Part shown: piece by piece, positions 41,792-53,280 of the stretch
Position numbering within the stretch: the first letter of the stretch is position 1
How the letters are laid out: the number at the start of each line of letters is the position of its first letter
Assembly (NCBI RefSeq): GCF_932276165.1
Contig: NC_063984.1
Span: 10,113,501 to 10,177,500 of the forward strand
Length of the DNA stretch: 64,000 bases
Origin: Plutella xylostella
Taxonomy: Eukaryota; Arthropoda; Insecta; Lepidoptera; Plutellidae
Direction: 5' to 3'
Position numbers and translations under genes: made by a program
The notes under the pieces: generated by a model
The model's input: the letters and a program-made list of their open reading frames with translations, nothing else
The model's database searches: none
Told to the model about the DNA's origin: nothing

Positions 41792-42703
41792 AAACATTTA
41801 TATCTGAAATAATGAAAACGTAACTTTGAACGGCCACGCCGATTAGTTTTCGTTGATTTACGTTGATCAATTCTTCGCCCTAAAATTTGACGTGTAGGAA
41901 CAAGCTTGACAGACAGATACACAATTTTAAACTTGTGACATATTGCTTTCCTCAGAGGTTAAACTGCGAAGATAATTAAATGCAGTGGTGTCAAGGCTGA
42001 TCGCCGGGTTGCATGTCGTCTGGCCCACGTCAGTTAACTGGCCCATTGAATAAACACAATCATTAATTCAATATTCAAAGTTTTTCTTTAGGTTTTTGCT
42101 ATGATTATAATCATGATTTATTCCTGTGACCTAGTTTAGTTATAATGAAGTATAGATGAAAAATCAATTAGGAATTTCGATTTGTTATAGACGTGCTCGA
42201 CATCCATATTACCTATAATCGCAAAAATAACCTCAGAAATATGTCATTACATTTCCAATACCGATAAAATGAGATCACATCGAGTGAATTAATATAAGTA
42301 AGGTATTCTTATAACATGTATTGTCATAATCACAATACCCAATAGATAATAATAATAATAATATCGGTATGAAAATACGGTAAATAATAATAGCTATAGG
42401 CCTAACTACATACGAAAGGAAAATGATTACTTTTTGAACAAAAATACAATCTCCTCGTTCCTTACTTCTTTGTGCGGCATTTTTTTTCATTAATCCTTTG
42501 TTAGGTTTTATTGAAATAAAATATACAGATTCAAATTCCAGAAATTCAAATATTGACCGATACAAATATTTTTGCGACAGTGGTTGTAAAGATACATATA
42601 AAGTATTCCAAATTGGAATTTATTTTTGTTGAAAAATATTAAACACTGTTGCGTGATGAAAGTGTAGGTACCTACTGATAAACTAGTGGTGGGTACTAGC
42701 GCA
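41792..42703. other. No gene recognised
   Basis: AT-rich, with a short (AAT)n run at 42347-42361. No coding sequence supported. Confidence 0.45.
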
Positions 42704-43477
42704 AATTAAAAAAAACGGGCTGTAACCGTTTTTTCTACGACAACGATTAGTCGTAAAAACAGTAATAATAAGAATAATAACGCGGCAGGGCAGCTTGTGG
42801 CGAGCTGTTGGGCATTAGCGACCCCACCCACCCGATGCCGGGGAGAACCCCTGTTCCTCATCTCTGGTTTACCTTTATTGGTTGTCCAGAGTGAACACTG
42901 ACGAGGAACAGGATCTCCCACCTCTTGCTTGCCTTCATTGGCTGGCTTGAGTGGTGTACCGCTAGAGCAGAAATGCTCGGAGGAAGGAAGTATATCCAGT
43001 AAGTGCTTGTAGGGGTCTTGACCGGCATCCGCGATTGCTCTGAGAGCCTTGGTATACCTCTCCATCCTCAGCACCTCATGCCATGTTGCCCCCTTGTTGC
43101 TACGTCACTGTAATGTGCTAGCGACTGTTTTGGGGGGCCCATTTAATGTGTGTGCGAGTCACCCCCTGCCTTTTTATCCGTATGTGAAACATATAGGTCC
43201 AGGCAGGGGCCATAGTCCTTCCCAGATACCCAGTCCATTTAGCACCCCATTCCATAACCCTGTATTAGTTTTCTCCATATCCTACAATAGTCCTGCACTA
43301 ACCGGGGATTTTCCTTGGGTTCACTTCTATAGTTTTCACAGGGAAAATCGTCGGTTAGTGTCACATTTCATATAGATTAATGTTGTCAAAAGGGCCTCTA
43401 CATGTTGGCTTCGGCCCCATGCACGCCTTCCAAATGCCCGGGACCCCATGGTCCCGAGATGGTAACGACACAACATA
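42704..43477 (-). mobile_element. Probable mobile-element remnant of unknown family
   Basis: GC-richer than its surroundings and directly abutting the 3' tail of the next LINE. A 122-codon minus-strand frame (MLRMERYTKALRAIADAGQD at its start) has no domain I recognise. Near 43300-43360, AACCGGGGATTTTCC and GGAAAATCGTCGGTT are imperfect inverted repeats. I cannot say whether it belongs to a LINE, a SINE or something else. Confidence 0.35.
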
Positions 43478-43804
43478 ATAATAATAAATAATCTTTATTG
43501 AAAAAAAGCAGAGTAAACATAAAACATGAAAACCCTGACTCCCAAACTAGGTAACCCTGTATCTTGAGAGTCAGTGCCTTCCCATTCAATGAACATTTTT
43601 ATAAGTAAAGAACAGAAGCAGTGAAGATTGAACATAGGTAAATGAACATGAAGATTGATCATGATATAATTTTGTAAGTATATAGAAGAAAATATGAAAT
43701 TACAATCAAAAATTTACATCACTTGGAAAAGGTATAATTATACATAATAATAGTTAACTATATAAAAAAATGTGAATCGGTAAGTACAACTAAATCTAAC
43801 ATGC

Positions 43805-43935
43805 ATGTAGTATGTGTATGTGAGTGCGAGTGTGTTTTTGTGTTGTGAGTGTGTGCGTGTGTTTGTGTGTGTTGCGAGTGTGTGTGCGCGTGTGAGAGTG
43901 TGTGTGTGTGTGAGTGTGTGTGTGTGTGTGTGTAT
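43805..43935. repeat. TG-rich microsatellite in the LINE 3' UTR
   Basis: Interrupted TGTG(A/C)G runs on the plus strand, purest at about 43900-43933. Confidence 0.85.
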
Positions 43936-43945
43936 CGAGGTGTGT

Positions 43946-46932
43946 TTATGAAAGTGGATTCAGAAATTTCTCAGTGCTGTCGTAGTTTAGTTCGTTAAGC
44001 TTGCATTTCAGTATTTTTTTTAGACAATATTTACTAAGTTTCGGGATATCTTTAATGTTGTTAAGTTTTTTATATAAAATCGGACCTCTAAATGTATATT
44101 GGTGACTGGCAAAAGTTGTTTTGACCCGTGTGATTGGCACGCGTCTACGTCGTCTAGTAGGTTCAGATGGTTTTGGGGGGTTATGTTTGTGGAAACGCAA
44201 GATCGTGTTTTGAATATAAAGCTGCCTAACTGTAAGTATTTTTGTTTCTTTGTACAGTAGCTCAGTAGGGTAGCGTCTGCGCTTCCGGAACATGATCTTG
44301 ATAACCATCCTTTGCGCCCTTTCTAACTCTATTAGGTGTGTAGCTGCTGCCCCGCCCCATATTGGTATACAGTAGCAAAGCAATGACTGACATAGGGCGG
44401 TGTAGACAGTCAATAAAAGGTTTTTATCAGCGACATCTCGTAGATTTTTAAATATTGGGATAAGTCTCCTGGTTCTGTTGCTAAGAGCTTTAATTTGTGG
44501 CTGCCAGTTGAGTTTTTCATCAATTATAACACCCAAGTATTTAATGTTGCTAGTCTGTTCCAGTTTTTTACAACTACAGTTGTCGGAGCTGTTAATTTGT
44601 CGGTTGCAGGGGTATGTGTGTACGGTTATGTTAAAGTTAGATGTGGGCTTATTTGCGTTTGTAATTCTAAAGCATATGTATTTTGTTTTGGGAACATTGA
44701 TGGTGAGCAGGTTATCCTCCAGCCATCTGGTAACTGCCATAAGACCTTTCTCTGCAGTTTCTTTTACAGATTCCCAAGTGGACCCATAAAAAATGAGTGC
44801 AGTATCGTCGGCAAAGGCGAGTGATTGACCATTTTCGAGTTCCAATTTACATAAACTGTTAGCGTAGATCGGAAATAGGGTCGGGCCCAAAGTGCTTCCC
44901 TGCGGAATACCGTATTTAACTTTGGCTTTATTGCTGGAATTATCTAAAACCTTGGTAACTTGTTGACGATTCATGAGGTAGTCCGTAAACCAGTCAAGCT
45001 GGGTGCCACGGACTCCCATGTTCTCAAGTTTTTTGAGGAGCAGTGGTATAGACACGGTGTCAAACGCTTTTTGAAGATCCAAAAATATTCCAAGACACTT
45101 TTGTCCTCTGTCAAGCTTCTCGGTTATTAGTTTCGAAAGTGTAGCCCCAGCGTCTTCTGTAGACTTCTAAAACCAAATTGGTTGCTAGCTAAAAGATTGT
45201 TTTTTTCCAAGTAACTGGTTAGTCTACCATTGACTACTTTTTCGAGGATTTTGCTGATAGTGCTTAGAAGAGATATTGGCCTATAGTTTGACACCGTGTC
45301 CCTGGACCCTGCCTTGTGAATGGGGGTAACAAGCGCATCTTTGAAAACTGCTGGAAAAACACCTGTTGCAAGGCTTAAATTACACATGTGGGCAATTGGG
45401 AAACACAGTACTCTTCGGAACTTTTTCAGGAGTTTAGATGAAATAGTATCCGCACCAGGGGCACTTCTGGTTTTAGAGCCGGCAATTATCTTATCTACTT
45501 CTATATAATCGGTAGGGTGCAGGGTTATAGAAAAAGCATTGTCCCCAAGTGGCTGGGAGGCCACCAATTTTGTATCTGTTGTGTCAATTTTTCTCAATAT
45601 TTCGTTGGCTAGATCACTTCCTACCGATGTGAAGTATTTATTAACTATATTCAGGGACTCTTTTGGAGTGTCAGCCAGATTAAGTAGGGACGTTGTTGAT
45701 GATTTTTGAGTTGGAAGATTGCATATTTCCTTAATAGTTCTCCATGTTTCTCCGCTGTTCCCAACGCTGGTCTGGAGTTTATTTTTGTAGTACATTGTAC
45801 GTAGGTTTTTCGCTGTATCATTGCAAGTGTTTCTGTAGGCGCGGTATTGGGCTCTGAGTATAATATTATTAGGGTCTTTTCTTAATTGTAAATGCAGTCG
45901 GTCTCTTTTATGGAAGCATCTAATAATATTGCTGGTAATCCAGGGCTTAAGCGGTTTTCGTTTGCGAGCATACGTAACAGTGGTTGTGTTTTCAGCTATT
46001 AGATTTTTAAATAAGGTCATGATGGTCTCAGCAACTTCATTAGCGTCGTTGATGTTTAGAAACTCTGCCCAGTCGTATTCCTGTAGTGCTTTGCCTATTG
46101 AATCGTAATCCGTTTTGGTTCTCGTCAGTAGTCTAATGGGTTCTGACTTGTCGGTGGGAGAGCCAGCCAGCGATAATATTATAGAGCTATGATCCGTAAT
46201 GTCTGTATCAGATACAAAGCATCTAGCTCGACCCGCTAATTTAATCATAACATGATCTAAACATGTGCGGCCATGTGTCGGTATGGTTACCGCTGGGACT
46301 AGTCCATGTGATGCTAAGATTTCTGTGTAGTCCATGGTGTATTTGTCGTTAGTTTGAAGCAAGTCTATATTAATGTCACCTGTTAACACTACATTTCGCG
46401 AGCGTATGGTTGTAAGATTTCTATCTAGCGAATCTATAAAGGTCTGTGGGTTTTCGAAACAGTGTGGTCTGTAGATTCCTAGTACTGTTGTGTTGCCAAT
46501 TCTAGCAGCTAAGCAATTGGAGTTTTCCAGGTCTATTTCAGTTACGGTGGCATCAATATCTGCCTTAATATACATGATAACACCGTCATTTTGGTTGTAA
46601 CTTTTTTTTGTAAAGTGCATATTATAGCCATCAATTATAGGGGGTATAGAAGAAGCGTCACACCAGCATTCTGACAGAACAAGTATGTCAAAATATGTTT
46701 TAAATCTCGTAAGGTATATTAAAAGGCTGTCCAAGTTTTTGTTAACGCTTCTAATATTCTGTGAAATTATATTAAACTGCCTTCCTTTTAGATTTTTGTT
46801 TCTGTAAATTTCCTGGTCAATAACTTCCGAGTCATTTATTTTATGGCAGGGTATATTGCACGTTGAGTCAATATCTTGAGCTAATTGTAGGTTATTGAAT
46901 TTTGTTGGTGCTATTATCAGGGTGAATTTCAA
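43946..46932 (-). pseudogene. LINE ORF2 (endonuclease and reverse transcriptase) with one frameshift
   Basis: The upstream part (46932 down to 45127) carries the endonuclease: FNIISQNIRSVNKN, VLSECWCD, LGIYRPHC, VVLTGDINIDLL, TCLDHVMIK and ITDHSSI. It also carries the first RT blocks (NYRPISLLSTISKILEKVV, NQFGFR). Just after NQFGFR, near 45160, the frame shifts and stops. The downstream part (45082 to 43946) resumes in another frame with LDLQKAFDTVSIPLLL, YGIPQGSTLGPTLF, catalytic FADD in LAFADDTALIF, and the C-terminal region ending at 43946. I see only this one break. No ATG marks the start: the open frame begins after a stop at about 46935. Confidence 0.85.
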
Positions 46933-47160
46933 GGTTTATGGGTGGTAAACATATACCATTAGGATTTTGCACTAGTGCCGGCAATGTGAGCTTTCGAGAC
47001 TTGAGTATGAGTAGGCTAAGTTTATACTTTATGGATGATCCACTTTTTAAATGTGTTTGGGTATGTGTGAATTTGTTTGTGTACTCGTGTTTTTGTGTGT
47101 GTGTATTGGGTGTGTGCAAAGTTATGAGTGCTAATTTAATAATAAAAATATAAAACAAGA

Positions 47161-47510
47161 GAAATAACTCAGCTATAGGCTTAGCACTTAATGCTAGTCA
47201 TTGCAGCAACGAAGTCCGAGTCGGCGTTACAACGCCTACAAACAAACAACCTACTTTGAAGACGACCGTCGCTGCGACTGCTTTGAAGACGTTATCGGAA
47301 AAACAGAGGACGATAACAATGTGGTCATTATTAGTGGATTATCATAGGAAGGTGATGAATTTAGGTGAAGAAATTACATACATATACATATGCACTCACG
47401 ACTGTAATCCCCGAAGGAGTAGTCAGAGGTAGCTCATAAAGCGAACCACCCACTTTTCGCATTACATTTGTAACTCACGTGATAGGTTTCGCAACGCACC
47501 ATATTTGGGA
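47161..47510. repeat. Spacer holding a SINE-like dispersed fragment (47375-47505)
   Basis: CACTCACGACTGTAATCCCC, GAAGGAGTAGTCAGAGGTAG and CACCCACTTTTCGCATTACA are shared in related form with 53105-53228 (reverse), 31690-31800 and 63745-63805. It is a short interspersed repeat family without a recognised promoter. 47161-47375 has nothing I can assign. Confidence 0.5.
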
Positions 47511-47866
47511 TATAGAATAGAATAGAATAGAATAGAATATTTATTCAGAAAATACTTAATGCTAAATGTGATTTACAATAATAGGTCAACTCTTAATGCT
47601 AAAGGTAGTTTAAAATGCTGATCTGAACTAGGAAATAACAGAGTTTTTCCTGTATTTCAGATGGAAAAGCTCTAAATTAAACAATTTTAGAATCTAAATT
47701 AAATAATCTTAGAACAGAAAATATTAAGTAATCTTACTTTCTAAATGTTTTATGTTAGATTTATTATAAACAAGGCAATTTATGTTAGGTGTAGGTAATT
47801 ATATAAGTTAAAAGTATTGTTTAGTTATACACTAATAATAATAAGTTAAATTAACGGTAACAATTC

Positions 47867-50803
47867 TCACTTGACAATAGTTAATAAGTTCTCTGTATCT
47901 TCGTAGGACATCTCTTGTAGAGATTTCTGGAGAACGTTCTTACACTTGGTGTAAGTTAACGGGTAGAGGACTAATTTAGCATTTAACCTATTGTAAAGGA
48001 TTGGTCCCAAGAACAAGTAAAACCTAGATGTTAACGCATGTTTGGTTGTTTTTATTGTGCAAACTTTATCTACTCTCCTTTTGTTTGTTAATTCTGGGCT
48101 GTAGGGAAGTGCCGTGTGCTGTTTTAAAACTATACTTGAAATAAATAACTGGCGGACTGTTAGTACTTTGCATGATTCATATAGAAGTTTCGTCGGATAA
48201 CGGAAAGGGCGAAATGTTGAGACTTTAAGAACTGCTCTTTGAGCTCTTTCGATTCTCAATAATAAGGTTTTAGCCGAGCCACCCCACGAAGTGATACAGT
48301 ATGTTAATACTGATTGGCACAGCGCAAAGTAGACTTGTCTGATAATTTTGGAATCTGATATAAAACGAAGCTTTTTAAATACAAATATTAATTTACGAAC
48401 TCTGCTGCTTAGAGCTTCTATATGTTGCTTGAATGATAGAGTTTCGTCGATGATAATACCCAGATATTTAGTTTTGTTTGTGTTAGTAATTGTAGGACAG
48501 GTGCAGGGATAGCCCAGGGATTTACAATAGTGAGCGTATACGTTTGGAATTTTTAATTGTGATTTGGGTTTTTGTTTTGAAAATTCAATAAAGTTTGTTT
48601 TCTCGGCATTAAGTGTAAGTAGGTGATGCTGAAGCCAGCGGTTAACAATATTGAAACCTCTTTGTGCATAATCGTAAACTAGATTTTTGTTTTCCGCGTT
48701 AGCAGAAAAAAGTAGAGCAGTGTCATCAGCGTACGACAGAATAATGCCGTTTTCTAGTTTAAGGTTGCAAAGATCGTTTATATATATTAGAAATAAAGTT
48801 GGGCCCAGAATACTTCCTTGAGGAACTCCAAAACCGGTATTTTCCTGATCAGAGCTGACGACGTTGCCTATCTTCACGCACTGAGTGCGCTCGGTCAGAT
48901 AATTTTCAAATAGTTTCAGCTGGGTACCTCTTATACCTAACATTTCGAGTTTATGTAATAAAATCGGGATAGATACTGTATCGAAGGCTTTGGAAAGATC
49001 TAAGAATATCCCTATTGTCTGATTACCTTTATCCAGATTTTGAGCTAAGTAGTCAGTTAACTCATGGACAGCATCGGCCGCTGATAACTTAGGCCTAAAA
49101 CCAAATTGTGTTCTAGATAAAAAAGAGTTTTTGTTTAGAAATTGCATTAATCTGTTGTTTATGATTTTTTCTAATATTTTAGACACAGCTGGTAAAAGAG
49201 AAATGGGTCGGTAATTCGTCACCTCTGTTTTATCGCCAGATTTATAAATGGGCACAACCACTGCTTTTTTTAAACATTTAGGAAAAACTCCAGAGGAAAG
49301 ACATAGTTGGAAAATATATGTCAGTGGTGGTATTAATATATGTTTGAATTTCTTTAAGATTTTATTAGATATATTATCCCAACCAACTGCGCAATCGTCT
49401 TTTAAACTCATGATAATTTTTTCTACCTCTTCCATGTCAGTATTTATTAACACAAATGAGTTTAGTGGGGCGTTGTCAGTAGGGAGAGTATTAGAACCAG
49501 GTGTTAGTTTTTCAATTTTTTCTGCTAGTCTTTTTCCTATATTGGCAAAGAAGTTGTTTACATTGTTTGCCGATACTACATGGGGTGCTTGGGGGTGTAA
49601 TAGAGCTGAGGGAGATTCATGTTGTTTTGACAAATAAGTGAAACTTTTAATGTGCTTCCAGATTTTTTTGCTGTTGTTTCCCGCCTTTTCTAATTCATTT
49701 TTTTCGTACTCGATTTTAACTTTTTTAAGTATTTTATTACAAAAATTTCGGTACCTTTTGTATGATAGTTGTAAGACAGCGTTATCTGGGTTAGATTTAG
49801 CCTTCATATGAAGTTTATCCCTATGTCTCATGCATCGTAAAAGCCCCGGAGTGATCCAGGGTTTGATGTTGCAGTTTTTATTGCTCAACTTGATGTGCGA
49901 GGTATTTTTTAAAATCGCTTGTTGGATGTTATTTATTAAGTACGACATGCAGGTGTCCGCATCATCATTTTTATAAACTGGGTCAAGATCAATATTGCAT
50001 AAGTCTTCCTCAAGTTTGTTTAGATTCAGTTTGGAAATTGTATGCGTGCGAATTTGTTTAGGTAAAGTGCGATTTAAGGTTAGTAGGACAGTTCTGTGGT
50101 CTGTTATTGTAGAATTTGCAACTAGTGCAAGAGCCGGACGGTTTGATTTTAGCATGATGTGGTCTAAGCAAGAGCCGCTATCATGTGTAGGGAGCATGTG
50201 CGCGGGAAGTAGGCCGTGAAAACAGCACAGATTCAGATACATCTGACCAGCATCAGTGCATTTTTCTGGAAGGATGTTTATATTTATGTCTCCTGTTAGA
50301 ATCACCGTTTTAAATGATGATAGTGTTTTTAGCGTGCTGTCAAGCGATGTAGTAAAATTGTCTGTATTTTTAAACGAGGGAGGCCTATATATTGCGAGTA
50401 TTGCATACTCAGATCCAATTTTAACAAGGAGTCTGTTACAGTCCTCCATATCAGGTTCCTCAACGGTAACACACAAAGTGTTTTTGGTATATACTACAAC
50501 ACCGTCATTTTGAAAATAATGTGTTTTACTATTGTGAATATTATATCCTGGAATCTGTGGTAAAAACTCATTATGATTAGTAAGCCAACATTCGGTAAAA
50601 ATTATGATGTCACAGTTAGTATTAAGAACCTGGAACATAATGCTGAAACTATCAAAGTTTTTTGAGATGCTGCGTATATTTTGCGTTAGTATAGTAAAAG
50701 GATTCTTATAAGAGGACAAATATCGTTTGCAGATTTCTACATCACATGTCCTAGACTCGGATACAGAGAAATTATCCAGCTCATTATTTAAGTTATTACA
50801 CAT
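47867..50803 (-). CDS. LINE ORF2: endonuclease and reverse transcriptase
   Basis: 978 residues from the ATG at 50803. The open frame begins a few codons earlier without ATG. Endonuclease landmarks are FTILTQNIRSISKNFDSF, IIFTECWLTN, LAIYRPPSF, VILTGDINI, SCLDHIMLKS and ITDHRTVLL. Reverse transcriptase landmarks are NYRPISLLPAVSKILEKIIN, RTQFGFRPKLSAADAV, IFLDLSKAFDTVS, FGVPQGSILGPTLF and catalytic YADD in LSYADDTALLFS. A Jockey/CR1-type C-terminus follows (AKTLLLRIERAQRAVLK). The frame is complete. It lies 40 nt after the (shifted) ORF1 end with no overlap, so it is presumably translated by reinitiation. Confidence 0.9.
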   Translation of the reverse strand: MCNNLNNELDNFSVSESRTCDVEICKRYLSSYKNPFTILTQNIRSISKNFDSFSIMFQVLNTNCDIIIFTECWLTNHNEFLPQIPGYNIHNSKTHYFQNDGVVVYTKNTLCVTVEEPDMEDCNRLLVKIGSEYAILAIYRPPSFKNTDNFTTSLDSTLKTLSSFKTVILTGDININILPEKCTDAGQMYLNLCCFHGLLPAHMLPTHDSGSCLDHIMLKSNRPALALVANSTITDHRTVLLTLNRTLPKQIRTHTISKLNLNKLEEDLCNIDLDPVYKNDDADTCMSYLINNIQQAILKNTSHIKLSNKNCNIKPWITPGLLRCMRHRDKLHMKAKSNPDNAVLQLSYKRYRNFCNKILKKVKIEYEKNELEKAGNNSKKIWKHIKSFTYLSKQHESPSALLHPQAPHVVSANNVNNFFANIGKRLAEKIEKLTPGSNTLPTDNAPLNSFVLINTDMEEVEKIIMSLKDDCAVGWDNISNKILKKFKHILIPPLTYIFQLCLSSGVFPKCLKKAVVVPIYKSGDKTEVTNYRPISLLPAVSKILEKIINNRLMQFLNKNSFLSRTQFGFRPKLSAADAVHELTDYLAQNLDKGNQTIGIFLDLSKAFDTVSIPILLHKLEMLGIRGTQLKLFENYLTERTQCVKIGNVVSSDQENTGFGVPQGSILGPTLFLIYINDLCNLKLENGIILSYADDTALLFSANAENKNLVYDYAQRGFNIVNRWLQHHLLTLNAEKTNFIEFSKQKPKSQLKIPNVYAHYCKSLGYPCTCPTITNTNKTKYLGIIIDETLSFKQHIEALSSRVRKLIFVFKKLRFISDSKIIRQVYFALCQSVLTYCITSWGGSAKTLLLRIERAQRAVLKVSTFRPFRYPTKLLYESCKVLTVRQLFISSIVLKQHTALPYSPELTNKRRVDKVCTIKTTKHALTSRFYLFLGPILYNRLNAKLVLYPLTYTKCKNVLQKSLQEMSYEDTENLLTIVK

Positions 50804-50845
50804 AATATTGGAGTTCAAAATAAAGATATTTAATTAGTGGCGCTC

Positions 50846-52040
50846 TTAGGCGCCTTCATAATTAATTGAGTCAATATACCTTTTTTGGGCTATAACCTTT
50901 GCTGGGCAATCGACATCACCGGTCTTATGATCGCACGGCTTTTTGAAGTGGAGGCAACACGTGGCCTCTCTCCCCGCAGTGGCCGCACGTAGCGACCGTC
51001 TCCCGGCACGACTTGGCCGCGTGGCCATACTGCTGGCACTTGTAGCATCTGGTCACGATGGTGAAATCCTTTACGGGACATGACGACCAATTAAGAAAAA
51101 CTCTACTTTGCCCTATGAGTATGTTCCGTATGAGAGCTGGAACTTCCAAAATAAAATTGCAGGTCTTGGCGTCTTTTTTACCAGATTTGTGGCTCAATTT
51201 GATGCTGCTCAGGAAAGACTCAAGTGTAGTGTCCTGGAGTTTGTCGGCGAGGTTTTGGTGGTACAGGTATTTGAAGACGTCTGAGTCCTGCATCTTCACT
51301 GGAACTCCGATGATAACAACTCTGGGCTTGCGTTTATGGGGCTCATCAATGGTAAGACCAGAGGTCGTCAACTGCTTGGACTGTTTCAGCTTTTCAATGT
51401 CTTCCTTCGAGTTAGTGCTAATTATTACACCACCATTCCTGGTTTTCCTTAGCCCTGTCACGTGAAGCTTCATTTCATTTGGGCATATAATTTTTTGAAC
51501 AAGTGTCTTGGTCTCTTCACTTGACAGTTTGTCGCTGGGGTAGATAGCTACTGAACTCGAGCTTTTGGGCTGGATAAAAGGGGCCGGTCCTTTTTTCAGA
51601 ATATCGGCAAAAGTGGTGGTGGAAGGATGAGGTCTGGAGGACTCATTTATGGAGGATTTAAGGTCTTCAATTGTTTTTACCAGGTCACTTTTTTCTTGAG
51701 CTACATCTAGAGCGGTTTGGGCTTGAATAGTCTTGTGCCCTAAGGCCTGGTGTAGGACAGCTATTTGCGAGGTCTCACTGCCTACTTTACGGCATAGGTT
51801 ATGAATTCTAATTTTTTGGTCTGAATTAAGTTTCCCTTCAGTTGCAATAGAACAAATTCCATTTAGGTAGCACTCAATTCTGTTCAAGTAGTCCTGAAGC
51901 TGTTGCGTAGGCAGTACTTGGGCAATTACTCGAGGTGGACTCGGCACTGGCGCAGGCGACTGGGGCGCGGGGGGCTGGGGCGGAGTGGAGCAGCAGGCCG
52001 CAGGCGTAGCCGTCGGGCTACGAGGCGTCAGCGCACTCAT
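50846..52040 (-). pseudogene. LINE ORF1 (Gag-like, zinc-knuckle protein), C-terminus frameshifted
   Basis: Starts at ATG 52040. A Pro-rich N-terminus is followed by a helical segment and then an RRM-like region of the Jockey-group ORF1 type (MKLHVTGLRKTRNGGVIIST; RKPRVVIIGVPV). One complete CCHC knuckle (CYKCQQYGHAAKSC) comes next. The second knuckle begins CGHCGERGHV, then the frame shifts near 50953 and stops at 50925 (371 residues). Cys-rich C-terminal sequence (CCLHFKKPCDHKTGDVDC) continues in another frame to a stop at 50846. A small deletion within the second knuckle is likely because the expected last Cys is also missing. Confidence 0.8.
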
Positions 52041-52239
52041 TTAACTGTCTTATTTGCACTTATATCCGAAACATTATCTTGAATATAATAACTGAATATT
52101 TTTAACACAGTCTGCTATAAATCTAGGCCACGACTTAATAATTTGTTATTTAATTACTTTATTTGCCATGTACGTCCGTTCACGATGAAGGCCGAATGTC
52201 GAATCGAAATATATGTTTTGGGATAAGTACAATGCACTT

Positions 52240-52436
52240 AGGATACACATCTAGAATCTAGATGTGCAGGTTTCCTCATGATGTTTTCCATCACCGCAAG
52301 AGCACGTGGTATTATTGTACTTAAAATCCTTAATAAAAACACAATTGAAAGAATTCATTGGTACAGGCCAGGATTTGAACCCACGGCCTCTCGATTGAGA
52401 GGACGAGGCCTTATCCATTACGCCACCACCGCTCTA
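52240..52436 (-). mobile_element. tRNA-derived SINE
   Basis: On the minus strand it starts TAGAGCGGTGGTGGCGTAAT with box A-like TGGCGTAATGG and box B-like GGTTCAAATCC, about 40 nt apart, the RNA polymerase III promoter spacing of a tRNA. It continues into a body with GGTGATGGAAAACATCATGA. The head is homologous to the SINE at 63452. The 3' end is uncertain and may run further left. It is not a tRNA gene: no acceptor stem closes. Confidence 0.75.
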
Positions 52437-52638
52437 AGGCCCGGGTCTCCTATTACGCGCCGTAGATCGCGTCCAGCGTCACGCCGTAGGCCGCGTCACA
52501 ATGCTCACTACGTCTACGCGCCAACGTCAGCGTGTGAGGGAGACCGCATCAGTACATTTCTATAGTGAGCATCGTGACGCGGCCTACGGCGTGACTCTGG
52601 ACGCGACCTACGGCGCGTAATAGGAGACCCGGGCCTAA
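52435..52638. mobile_element. 198-bp MITE with about 72-bp TIRs and TAA target duplication
   Basis: Element 52438-52635, ends GGCCCGGGTCTCCTATTACG and its reverse complement. The arms are about 72 bp with several mismatches. TAA flanks it at 52435-52437 and 52636-52638, fitting PIF/Harbinger-type MITEs. It inserted at the very 5' edge of the neighbouring SINE. It is strikingly rich in GC and CpG for this region. Confidence 0.85.
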
Positions 52639-53104
52639 TGCAAAGTACCTTAAAGTAACTATACTAGATAGGGCTGTCAAAACTTGCTGCAGTGTACATA
52701 CAGCTGAATCGAAGCCTTGCAATCTACTTGGTCAACAAGTGGGGTCACTGTCTGCGTCGTAACGCCAGCCTATGACGACATTGTGTGATAACGACGTCGT
52801 TAAAGGTACATCGCTATGTTTTTTTATGGCAGATAATAAAATTCTAGGGCACTGTATCATGCTGACTGGACTTAGGGATTATGCGATTGTTATGTTATGC
52901 TTATAGTACTGCCTAGTCAACAGAATGTGTTAATAAATGATGAAAAATGCGTTTTTCACGAGTATCATTATTTTGCGAGCTTTGCTTTGCCTACTTATAA
53001 GGTAAGCTGAAAGACGGTTCACCTCAACTCGTCGACTCAGTAGGCTCATCTTTTTAACATCCTGTGTATCCATTTAGCAGAATATTTTCGTATTAGTCGA
53101 TTAT
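52639..53104. other. No gene recognised
   Basis: Unassigned DNA with no supported gene or delimited repeat. Confidence 0.45.
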
Positions 53105-53228
53105 GATAGCGGCGTTACGGCTCGCGACCTATCACGTGAGTAAGAATGTACAGCGAAAATCGGGTGACTCGCTTGTGAGTCACCTCTGACTACCCCTTAG
53201 GGGGATTTCAGTCGTGAGCATATGTAGG
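53105..53228 (-). repeat. SINE-like dispersed fragment
   Basis: Reverse-oriented relative of 47375-47505. It shares ATCACGTGAGTAAGAATGTA-like sequence, GTCACCTCTGACTACCCC, and GATTTCAGTCGTGAGCATAT. Confidence 0.5.
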
Positions 53229-53280
53229 CATGTGTGTTTATTTAAAGTCGATTATTATAGTACCTCGTATATAATATATT

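Larger units (their letters stand above)
43478..47160 (-). mobile_element. Jockey/CR1-group LINE, 5'-truncated, ORF2 frameshifted
   Basis: On the minus strand: a short non-ORF1 leader rich in AC runs, one ORF2 broken by a frameshift, a TG/CA-rich 3' UTR (about 43805-43935), and a 3' end AATAAAGATT followed by TTATTATTATG at 43476-43500. ORF1 is missing, so insertion was incomplete. Organisation and ORF2 sequence are related to the neighbouring LINE at 47511-52100, though clearly a different family. Confidence 0.8.
47511..52100 (-). mobile_element. Nearly full-length Jockey/CR1-group LINE
   Basis: On the minus strand, in order: a 5' leader, ORF1 (zinc-knuckle type), ORF2, and a 3' UTR ending in ATTCT pentamers (47512-47542), a common LINE tail type. 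ORF2 is intact while ORF1 is shifted near its end, so this copy is recent but probably cannot move without help. The 5' boundary at about 52100 is approximate, and no target duplication was found. Confidence 0.85.

Noticed and set aside
42706..43074. 122-codon minus-strand frame as a gene
   Set aside because: No domain; low-complexity Leu-rich end; abuts a LINE tail and lies in repeat-like DNA.
46892..47158. 88-codon minus-strand frame as LINE ORF1
   Set aside because: No ORF1 motif; largely Thr/His-rich translation of AC repeats, most likely leader sequence.
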